DNA of 5,878 nucleotides from positions 1-5,878 of the forward strand of contig JAKAAL010000305.1 of the NCBI GenBank assembly GCA_021802375.1. The letters run 5' to 3'. The translations under genes were made by a program, and so were the position numbers. Positions 1 through 5,285 of the stretch are shown here, one piece after another (positions within the stretch are counted from its first letter, which is position 1; each line of letters begins with the position of its first letter). A model generated the notes under the pieces. It worked only from the letters and a program-made list of their open reading frames with translations. It was not told the DNA's origin and did not search any database. The DNA is from Bacillota bacterium. GTDB lineage: Bacteria; Bacillota_E; Sulfobacillia; Sulfobacillales; Sulfobacillaceae.

Positions 1-355
1 ATGACCAAGCCCATTCGCCCACGGCTCCCCAGACCAGGCGTCCAGCATCACCGCCGAAAGCGCTTCTCTGAAAAGGAGGCATCTGCCCCAGGGATAGAAA
101 CGGCGAAAACCAACATGTGAGACGCTACCTTCCCTCTTGGCCCTTCGAGCAGGCCCTTTATGACACCGTAAATCAAGACAAGTCTTACGGTCGGCCCTAG
201 CGTTTTTAGGCGGTGTTTCGGCCCGCCGCCATTTGAAGGGTGGCTTGAGGGTTCGGCCTTGAGCCACCCCATGGCTAACGATGGCGGATCTTCTGCATGC
301 GTTCTCATGTAAAGATGCAAGGTCCCCACGAATGAGGGCGAATGGGCTTGGTCAT
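1..355. repeat. 355-bp segment bounded by perfect 20-bp inverted repeats
   Basis: Bases 1-20 (beginning ATGACCAAGCCC) are exactly the reverse complement of 336-355 (ending GGGCTTGGTCAT). A weaker inward match continues around 32-42 against 314-324, where GACC, GC and TC are shared. A perfect 20-bp match is far beyond chance in a window this size. Because the left copy starts at base 1, the repeat could extend further left. The arrangement resembles the terminal inverted repeats of a miniature transposable element, or two oppositely oriented copies of one repeat. No transposase is encoded between the arms, and flanking target duplications cannot be tested because the left flank is missing. Confidence 0.65.
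238..269. repeat. Hairpin inside the inverted-repeat segment
   Basis: Arms 238-250 and 257-269 can pair over 13 positions around a 6-base loop (GTTCGG). The outer 8 bp (GGGTGGCT with AGCCACCC) are perfect. Two inner positions pair only as G-U wobbles in RNA, and the last three are again Watson-Crick. No T-run follows on either strand, so it does not look like an intrinsic terminator. It could be a structured element of a miniature transposon or part of a small RNA. Confidence 0.5.
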
Positions 356-718
356 CGTGACTTTCTGGAGATCACTTTCGGATCGAAAATCAACTGGCGA
401 CCCCGACGCCGATTCTAAAAAGCCCACTGGTCCGCAGCGTGCACAAACGGGTCCGATGGTATTGGTGGTTGTCTGGATAGCGCCTCTAGGCTGGGCACAT
501 ATCGTCGATGCAACACGATGCATCCCCAAAGTGAAAATTCTCCCTAGGCGCTCACAGAGGCCACCGGGACGGTCCAGGATAAGCTTCGACGATGCAGACC
601 GGGCAGCGCTGCACGAGGACGGCATGCTTATTCACCCGAAACGGCGAAACCAGCGGTCCGTCCGAAAGGCTGCGCCATCAGCAAAAGACTCATCCTGATG
701 GCACGCTGCACCCCTAGA

Positions 719-756
719 AAAGCGGCAGCGGCGCAAGGTTGCGCCGCTGCCGCTTT
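719..756 (-). terminator. Perfect 18-bp-arm hairpin, probable terminator of the minus-strand operon
   Basis: Bases 719-736 and 739-756 are perfect reverse complements with only GG between them, so the RNA would close with a loop of about 4 or more bases. The stem is very GC-rich (GCGGCAGCGGCGC core). Read on the minus strand it ends in CTTTTCTA, a short U-rich tail partly absorbed by the stem. On the plus strand it ends CTTTGATC, which is poorer. It lies about 160 bp past the stop of the last operon gene and is the best terminator candidate for it. It might also stop plus-strand transcription from the left. Confidence 0.65.
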
Positions 757-857
757 GATCCACATTACCGGTTTCAAAAGGCTTGCTTGCGAGTCAACAG
801 GTCCCGTCACCGAGATACTTATGTAGCTTACGGTCTCATCCCGGCGGCGGGGTTCAC

Positions 858-877
858 CCCGAGATGGGGATCTCGGG
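858..877 (-). repeat. 8-bp stem-loop behind the isomerase-like gene
   Basis: CCCGAGAT at 858-865 pairs exactly with ATCTCGGG at 870-877 around a GGGG loop (plus-strand reading). A further 5-bp stem (CGAGG 887-891 with CCTCG 898-902) sits between it and the stop codon of the upstream gene. Neither is followed by a T-run. They may protect the 3' end of the operon mRNA or form part of a composite terminator with the larger hairpin at 719-756. Confidence 0.4.
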
Positions 878-913
878 CTTTCACCGCGAGGACCTAACCT
901 CGAGCGCTCTTCG

Positions 914-1666
914 CTATTGGATGCCCCAGGCGTGCAAATGATCGAGGCTAATCTTCAAACTCTCAAATGGATTGCGCTGGCAAATGTCTTGCTCGACCAT
1001 ATACCAGCGCGTGCCAGCGGCTTCAAGCGCCTTTAGAATGCGAGGCCAGTTCAAGTTTCCCTCCCCGACCTCCGCCATGGTCTGCTTACCGTCTACCATC
1101 GTCATGTCCTTCAAGTGCACTAAGGGCAAGCGGCCAGCCATGCGTTCAATCCAACCGGCGGGATCACCGCCCCCGTGTTGGACCCAGTAGAGGTCAAGCT
1201 CGGCCTCCAAAGCCGGATCCGAGTCTCGGAACAAGACTCCCAGACCCACCTCTTGGCCGACTCGCTCAAACTCGAAACTGTGATTGTGATAGCTAAGGGA
1301 AATCCCTTCCGCCTTGAGCTTTTTTGCGGGCTCTGATGCCAAGCGGGCAAACTCAGAATAGCCAGCCGCGCTGCGAAACTCGCCCGGCATCGAAGCAATG
1401 GCGGTGTATTCGCACTGCCAGGTATGAAGGTTCTCAACCACACGGGCAAAATCCTCACTTAAGTCCTTCCAGGAGACGTGAGTCGCTGCGGCCACCAATC
1501 CTTCTCCTTGAAGCATGCGCGCCAGTTCTTTGGCATCCACCGGGCCTAGGCCGGACATCTGCACCGCGGGATATCCCATTTGACGCACGCGCTGGAGCGT
1601 CTCACCGATCTCTTTTGCCGTTTTCGTATACTCTCTCACGGTATATAGTTGGGCTGCCAGTTTCAT
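914..1666 (-). CDS. Sugar phosphate isomerase/epimerase-like TIM-barrel protein (AP endonuclease 2 / xylose isomerase-like superfamily)
   Basis: A cytoplasmic protein of 250 residues, normal length for the family, which is a single TIM barrel using a divalent metal to isomerise, epimerise or dehydrate sugars and cyclitols. Recognisable stretches are the N-terminal strand KLAAQLYTVRE (2-12), SYHNHSFEFE (125-134), AELDLYWV (155-162), LVHLKDM (182-188) and WYMVEQD (221-227). By family analogy H129/E132, D158, H184 and E225 are the likely metal or substrate ligands. The ATG at 1666 is preferred over the in-frame ATG at 1699. It has AAGGGGG seven bases upstream and puts the first barrel strand at residue 2, whereas the longer form would overlap the preceding gene. 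It is the last gene of the operon, 20 bp after the oxidoreductase, a very common pairing in sugar and inositol-type catabolic loci. The exact reaction is not determinable. Confidence 0.9.
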   Translation of the reverse strand: MKLAAQLYTVREYTKTAKEIGETLQRVRQMGYPAVQMSGLGPVDAKELARMLQGEGLVAAATHVSWKDLSEDFARVVENLHTWQCEYTAIASMPGEFRSAAGYSEFARLASEPAKKLKAEGISLSYHNHSFEFERVGQEVGLGVLFRDSDPALEAELDLYWVQHGGGDPAGWIERMAGRLPLVHLKDMTMVDGKQTMAEVGEGNLNWPRILKALEAAGTRWYMVEQDICQRNPFESLKISLDHLHAWGIQ

Positions 1667-1673
1667 CGCTCGA

Positions 1674-1680
1674 CCCCCTT
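1674..1680 (-). promoter_or_regulatory. Ribosome binding site fixing the start of the isomerase-like gene
   Basis: On the minus strand AAGGGGG is followed by seven bases and then ATG at 1666. The alternative ATG at 1699 lies inside the end of the preceding gene, so this site decides the start. It falls in the 20-bp gap between the two genes. Confidence 0.7.
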
Positions 1681-1686
1681 CAAATG

Positions 1687-2847
1687 TTAAACGCCCCAAG
1701 ACGGACCTGAGGATTTGGCCATGCGCTCACGTAATAGCGTTTCAAAGTGGTCCTCATCAAAGGGCAGATCGACCCAAGAATCCGTCCACGCCGAGAGATG
1801 CATGGCGTTGGACAGCGACAACCCGCGAAGGCCGTCACCTCCCGGTGCAATGAGGTCTGCACCCGAGGCTATCGCTTGTACCCAGTTTTGCGTAATACCG
1901 CGATGCCCCGTTTCCTTGCCTCGAATGGGAATCTCCACACGCCATGCCTCAGGCGCTCCGTGGCCCCCGCGATAGGTGCGATTAAATTCACGTTCCGAGG
2001 TCACCAAGCGCCAAAACTTGAGGCTCCCGTCTTCGACCACGATCTTGCCCCGGTCGCCCGCAATTTCTAAGCGGTTGGTACCTGGAGCTTCCCCGGTGGT
2101 CGTAATGAAGGTCCCCGTAGCGCCATTGGGATACTCCACATAGGCCATCACATCGTCTTCCACTTCAATCTGATGATACTTGCCAAAGCTCATGAACGCC
2201 CGCACGCGCGTGGGCATCATGTCCACGGTCCACTGCCACAAATCCAGCTGATGGGGCGACTGATTCATCAGCACCCCCCCGCCTTCTCCCGACCAGGTGG
2301 CCCGCCAAGCGCCTAAGTCATAATAACTTTGCGGCCGATACCAGTGCGTCACTGTCCAACTCGTGCGCTTGATCGGCCCTAGTTCTCCGCTCACCACCAA
2401 ATCCCGCACTTTTTGGTAGAGCGGACTGGTCCGTTGGTTGTACATCAAGCCGAAGATGAGGCCCTTGGATCGGGCCAATTCTTCCAAGCCTCGCGCAGCC
2501 TTGGTGTAGACGGCCACCGGCTTTTCGCATAAGACGTTGAGTCCGTGCTCAAGGGCACTCCGCGATAAGACGGGGTGGAGAAAGTGGGGCGTGGCCACAA
2601 TCACCCCATCGCAAAGTCCTGACGACAACAGCGCCTCGGCGCTCTCGAACCTCTGCACGCCATCGCCCAAATGCTCTGCCGCCCAACGGAGCCGCGAAGG
2701 ATCGGGATCTGCCACCGCGGTCAGCTCTGCTCCGGGGATCTCCCCGCCCGCAATCCAGCGGGCGTGGTCACTGCCCATAATGCCTATACCCAAAATCCCA
2801 ATACGCACCAAGCCTACGACCTTCTTTCGTATGAAATGCAGTGGCAT
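1687..2847 (-). CDS. Gfo/Idh/MocA-family NAD(P)-dependent oxidoreductase
   Basis: A two-domain cytoplasmic dehydrogenase that oxidises or reduces a sugar, cyclitol or glycoside carbon with NAD(P). Numbered from the ATG (386 residues): the Rossmann nucleotide-binding loop is GILGIGIMG (17-25); GVIVATPHFLH (81-91) ends the strand near the cofactor; the hallmark CEKP (107-110) supplies the catalytic lysine K109. The C-terminal substrate domain carries GGGVLMNQSPHQLDL (189-203), in which H199 and D202 match the family's H-x-x-D catalytic pair. All key residues are present. The start is uncertain. ATG 2847 has AGGGGG nine bases upstream, but the family normally begins just before the Rossmann strand, and TTG at 2811 (AGAAGG, eight bases) or GTG at 2808 would remove a 12-13-residue unconserved extension. 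It lies between the binding protein and the isomerase-like gene. The substrate is unknown. Confidence 0.92.
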   Translation of the reverse strand: MPLHFIRKKVVGLVRIGILGIGIMGSDHARWIAGGEIPGAELTAVADPDPSRLRWAAEHLGDGVQRFESAEALLSSGLCDGVIVATPHFLHPVLSRSALEHGLNVLCEKPVAVYTKAARGLEELARSKGLIFGLMYNQRTSPLYQKVRDLVVSGELGPIKRTSWTVTHWYRPQSYYDLGAWRATWSGEGGGVLMNQSPHQLDLWQWTVDMMPTRVRAFMSFGKYHQIEVEDDVMAYVEYPNGATGTFITTTGEAPGTNRLEIAGDRGKIVVEDGSLKFWRLVTSEREFNRTYRGGHGAPEAWRVEIPIRGKETGHRGITQNWVQAIASGADLIAPGGDGLRGLSLSNAMHLSAWTDSWVDLPFDEDHFETLLRERMAKSSGPSWGV

Positions 2848-2876
2848 CCGTCACTGCCCCCTACCAGCATACCGCT

Positions 2877-4526
2877 TTACTTCGCGATCGGATGCACCCG
2901 AATGGCCATTAGCAAAGTGTCGGGGTAGGCATTGCTAGGATCGGCATAGGGGTTCGAAGGGGTCGGCCATCCCGTATAGGCATTGGTCTGATACTCGTAC
3001 CAGACGGGGCCGTAAAATAGGGAAATCACCGGTACGTCTTTGAATAAGGTGGTTTCGATCTGGTCCATGAGCCTTCGCTGCACCGCCGGCTTGGTGGTCT
3101 CAGCATAGGCACTGAGGGCGGCGTCAGTCGCCTTGTTGTTCCAGCGCTCATAGTTTGAGGGGGCAAGCTGGCCGATTTTCGCGGACTCATTGGAATTTAG
3201 CAGGGCATTGTAGGTCAGCCAAGGATTAGGATAGGTGTCAGTGAACCCCATGGCCATCTGGTAGCGTCCCGTCTCATAGTCGTTGCTCCACGTGGACACG
3301 GACGTCGAGACTTCGGTGACCTTGATGCCAATGGCCTTAAGATCTTGCGTGATGATGGACTCGTCTTGGATCATGTCGGTATAGGCACTTGGACCCACTA
3401 GGGTAAATTGGACCGGCTTGCCCTTAGGGTTCAAGAGAACGCCAGCCGGACTCTTGTGGTATCCGAGTTGCGCCAACAATCGGAGGGCCTTTCTAGGACT
3501 ATAAGCGTAGGCGTACTTTCGTGCCAGTGCCGAAGGCACCAGGCCTTTTTGAATTCCCGGGGGCACCACGGCCTGATTGGCAGGTTTGGGATAGCCATAC
3601 TCTCCATGCAAGGCAATGCTCGACCGATTGATGGCATAGGCCAGGGCCTGGCGGAACTTCACCTGGTTGAACGGTGGCTTAGTCAGATTGAGATACAGCA
3701 CTTGGGCCGATCCCGACGGAAACCAATAATGGTAGTATTTGGGGTTGCGCGAGATATAGGTCTTTTTAATCCCGGGAGTAAAGATCGTGGCCCAGTCAAT
3801 TTTCCCCTCGGAGAGAAGCAGGTCCGTACTCGTGTTGCTCGTCAAATCCATAAACTGCATTTCTGGGATCTTGACCTTCGAACGCAGCCAAAAGTCTGGA
3901 TTGGGCTTTAACGTGTAGCCTCTCGAGGTAAAGCGGGCCAACTTGAAAGGACCCGAAACCACGGGACTCGGGTCGGTGAATTTTACCGGATTCGTAACCT
4001 TGGCCCACTGTGACTCCGGCAAAATCGGCGTGGTGGCAATGAAAAACCAATCGGGCACATCTGCCTTGGCAAAGTCGAAAATCACCTGATTTCCCTTAGC
4101 CGTCACCGATGACAACGTCGGCCATAGGCCATTAAAATCCAAAGCGGGATATTTCTTCAGCAGGTTGAAGGTAAAGGCCACGTCTTTGGCGGTCAGTGCC
4201 TGGCCGTTGGACCACTTCACCCCGGACCGCATGGTAAAGATCAGTTCTTTACTATTGACCCAGTGATAGCTGGTGGCCAAAGCAGGTGTCTGCCTGCCAT
4301 TGAGATCGTTGACGATGTAAAGCGGTTCAAACATATACTTGTATCCCGACAAATTGTTAGTACCAAATGGGTTAAAGTTCTTCAGCAACAAAGGGGATCC
4401 ATAGTCAAAAGCCACCGTTAGCGGCGGAATCGTCTTGGCCGCCGCCATACTCGATGATCCTACCGCCACCAGCAATCCTGACGCCGCCAGGGATGCTACC
4501 GCCGCTACCCGCGAATGCTTCGTCAT
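2877..4526 (-). CDS. ABC transporter extracytoplasmic solute-binding protein, family 5 (SBP_bac_5; peptide/oligosaccharide type)
   Basis: A 549-residue secreted receptor that delivers ligand to an ABC importer; the length is typical of cluster C (DppA/OppA-like) proteins. The ATG at 4526 has AGGAGG nine bases upstream; an in-frame ATG at 4565 lacks such a site and would place extra residues before the signal peptide. Residues 1-30 form a Sec signal: basic TKHSR, a hydrophobic core, and an SMAAA cleavage site before K31. Family landmarks are FEPLY (66-70), the signature ELIFTMRSGVKWSNGQALTA (94-113) followed by KDVAFTF (114-120), VSGPFKL and FRQALAYAIN. There is no cysteine anywhere, so it cannot be a lipoprotein, which is odd for a Gram-positive binding protein. 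It is the first gene of the operon. Family 5 members bind peptides, nickel or oligosaccharides; the two sugar-type enzymes downstream favour a carbohydrate ligand (inference). No permease is adjacent. Confidence 0.93.
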   Translation of the reverse strand: MTKHSRVAAVASLAASGLLVAVGSSSMAAAKTIPPLTVAFDYGSPLLLKNFNPFGTNNLSGYKYMFEPLYIVNDLNGRQTPALATSYHWVNSKELIFTMRSGVKWSNGQALTAKDVAFTFNLLKKYPALDFNGLWPTLSSVTAKGNQVIFDFAKADVPDWFFIATTPILPESQWAKVTNPVKFTDPSPVVSGPFKLARFTSRGYTLKPNPDFWLRSKVKIPEMQFMDLTSNTSTDLLLSEGKIDWATIFTPGIKKTYISRNPKYYHYWFPSGSAQVLYLNLTKPPFNQVKFRQALAYAINRSSIALHGEYGYPKPANQAVVPPGIQKGLVPSALARKYAYAYSPRKALRLLAQLGYHKSPAGVLLNPKGKPVQFTLVGPSAYTDMIQDESIITQDLKAIGIKVTEVSTSVSTWSNDYETGRYQMAMGFTDTYPNPWLTYNALLNSNESAKIGQLAPSNYERWNNKATDAALSAYAETTKPAVQRRLMDQIETTLFKDVPVISLFYGPVWYEYQTNAYTGWPTPSNPYADPSNAYPDTLLMAIRVHPIAK

Positions 4527-4535
4527 GTCGTCCAC

Positions 4536-4541
4536 CCTCCT
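4536..4541 (-). promoter_or_regulatory. Consensus ribosome binding site of the solute-binding protein
   Basis: AGGAGG on the minus strand, nine bases before the ATG at 4526. It decides this start against the in-frame ATG 39 bases further upstream. Confidence 0.85.
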
Positions 4542-4591
4542 AAAATATCCTAGATAGGCTTGCACACTCCTGCCTTATCCGATTGAAGTCC

Positions 4592-4622
4592 GCCCGACTG
4601 GTAAAACTTCACCGTGTCGGGC
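4592..4622 (-). promoter_or_regulatory. Stem-loop in the operon leader
   Basis: GCCCGAC and GTCGGGC (4616-4622 and 4592-4598) form a perfect 7-bp outer stem. Inside it GGTGAA can pair with TTTACC (one G-U), giving a long interrupted hairpin. It lies between the predicted promoter and the ribosome binding site of the binding-protein gene, about 50 bases before the site. On the minus strand a run of six Ts precedes it rather than follows it, so it is not an intrinsic terminator in that direction. It may act as an mRNA-stability or translational element, or as a protein-binding palindrome. Confidence 0.45.
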
Positions 4623-4662
4623 AAAAAATCCGTCTTAAGAAATTTTCCCCTTAATGCGTCGT

Positions 4663-4691
4663 ATACTATCACGAGGTGCACACGTTAACAA
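4663..4691 (-). promoter_or_regulatory. Predicted sigma-A promoter of the binding-protein operon
   Basis: On the minus strand TTGTTA (4691-4686) is separated by exactly 17 bases from TAGTAT (4668-4663), and the -10 box is directly preceded by TGA, an extended -10 motif. Transcription would begin near 4656, giving a leader of about 130 bases. Each hexamer matches the consensus at four of six positions. Confidence 0.55.
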
Positions 4692-4712
4692 GTCTTAATA
4701 TCTGAGTATAAT
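4685..4712 (+). promoter_or_regulatory. Predicted plus-strand sigma-A promoter, overlapping the divergent one
   Basis: TTAACA (4685-4690, five of six consensus bases) lies 16 bases before a perfect TATAAT (4707-4712). The start would be near 4719, pointing toward the LacI-type gene about 565 bases away. Its -35 box overlaps that of the minus-strand operon promoter, so the two polymerases would probably exclude each other. It could drive the regulator through a long leader, or an RNA of its own. Confidence 0.5.
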
Positions 4713-4719
4713 CCGTAAA

Positions 4720-5270
4720 TTTGAATGAACGTGGGCAAGCCCATTTCTAAGTGACCGCGAAAGATGATCGGGCATGCAACGCGATGGCTTTGCCGAATGG
4801 TGTCCGACCGAGATGAGATCGGAGATCGGCTGAGGACGCAGCCGCAACCGACTCCACTCGTCACCGACCAATCTTCTTTATTTTCCCATGCCCTAAGCAC
4901 CTTTGACGCCGGAACAGATGGACCCCTAGCCAACTTCTGCTTCGGTTCTCCTTGGCCCTCCATGCGCAAGGCTTGCTTGGCTTACTTACGTCCGGTCTCA
5001 CACTACCTAACATCGCTCCAATGCCATCGCGCATCTTTGAGGGACTGTCGCTGCGTGGACCTCAGCGAATAGGACCGCTTCCCGAAAGGTTCGGCACCCG
5101 ACCTCTCGCCACAAGATCACACCTTTGCTGCTGGGCAACGCTGTGCCATGGTCCCAGGGACTGAAAGACCGCCCCAGTCAAAGGGAACCTCATAGTCTAA
5201 GACGTGAGCATCGTGCTAAAATACGTCTGAACCTTAAGAGCTTCATTCTAATTGGTGGGCAACATAATGC
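4720..5270. other. Long stretch between divergent genes, no recognisable gene
   Basis: About 550 bases without a convincing coding region. Frames of up to 102 codons exist on both strands, but they overlap each other, lack ribosome binding sites and encode nothing familiar. Small palindromes are present: TGGGC-AA-GCCCA (4732-4743), CGGCTG/CAGCCG with a 6-base loop (4827-4844) and GTCCC-A-GGGAC (5151-5161). None has a T-run. The stretch could be an untranslated leader, a decayed gene or a small-RNA locus; the sequence does not decide. Confidence 0.5.
5228..5245. promoter_or_regulatory. Imperfect 18-bp palindrome, possible operator
   Basis: The pattern TGAA-n-CT-nnnn-AG-n-TTCA pairs at six of nine positions across the centre. 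It sits about 40 bases before the LacI-type gene, where an autoregulatory operator would be expected. It lacks the central CG common in LacI-family operators and no second good copy was found near the operon promoter, so the assignment is weak. Confidence 0.25.
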
Positions 5271-5277
5271 AGGGAGG
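5271..5277 (+). promoter_or_regulatory. Ribosome binding site of the LacI-family regulator
   Basis: AGGGAGG, eight bases before the ATG at 5286. A weak -10-like CATAAT lies at 5263-5268, almost on top of it, with no good -35 partner, so it is not claimed as the promoter. Confidence 0.75.
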
Positions 5278-5285
5278 GGGTCCTC

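Larger units (their letters stand above)
1..718. other. Gene-poor stretch, no recognisable coding region
   Basis: No open frame here looks like a real gene. The longest frames (about 93-118 codons) overlap one another on opposite strands, lack good ribosome binding sites, and encode low-complexity Ser/Arg/Pro-rich translations with no family I recognise. The content that can be supported is structural: a 20-bp inverted repeat pair at 1-20 and 336-355, and a hairpin at 238-269. The segment may be the remains of a mobile element or an intergenic region next to one. A gene reaching in from left of base 1 is not evident. Confidence 0.6.

Noticed and set aside
1..120. A 39-codon frame starting with ATG at base 1
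   Set aside because: No upstream sequence to show a ribosome binding site, a basic low-information translation, and its first codons are simply the inverted-repeat arm, which reads the same in the other copy.
305..698. Overlapping frames on both strands (305-625 minus, 342-698 plus)
   Set aside because: Mutually antisense, no ribosome binding sites, no recognisable domains; likely chance open frames in GC-rich DNA.
967..1710. Several plus-strand frames of up to 128 codons
   Set aside because: Antisense shadows of the clearly coding isomerase-like gene.
3408..3911. A 167-codon plus-strand frame
   Set aside because: Lies wholly antisense within the solute-binding-protein gene and has no family resemblance.
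4736..4745. CAAGCCCATT shared with the left inverted-repeat arm (6-15)
   Set aside because: Only 10 bases match; repeats of that length are expected by chance many times in a window of this size.
4685..5072. Opposed 94- and 102-codon frames in the divergent region
   Set aside because: Neither has a ribosome binding site at a sensible distance, they overlap each other, and the translations are unfamiliar; kept only as a non-coding stretch.
5081..5119. GGTTCG-like stretch resembling a tRNA T-arm
   Set aside because: No matching acceptor, D or anticodon arms could be folded around it.
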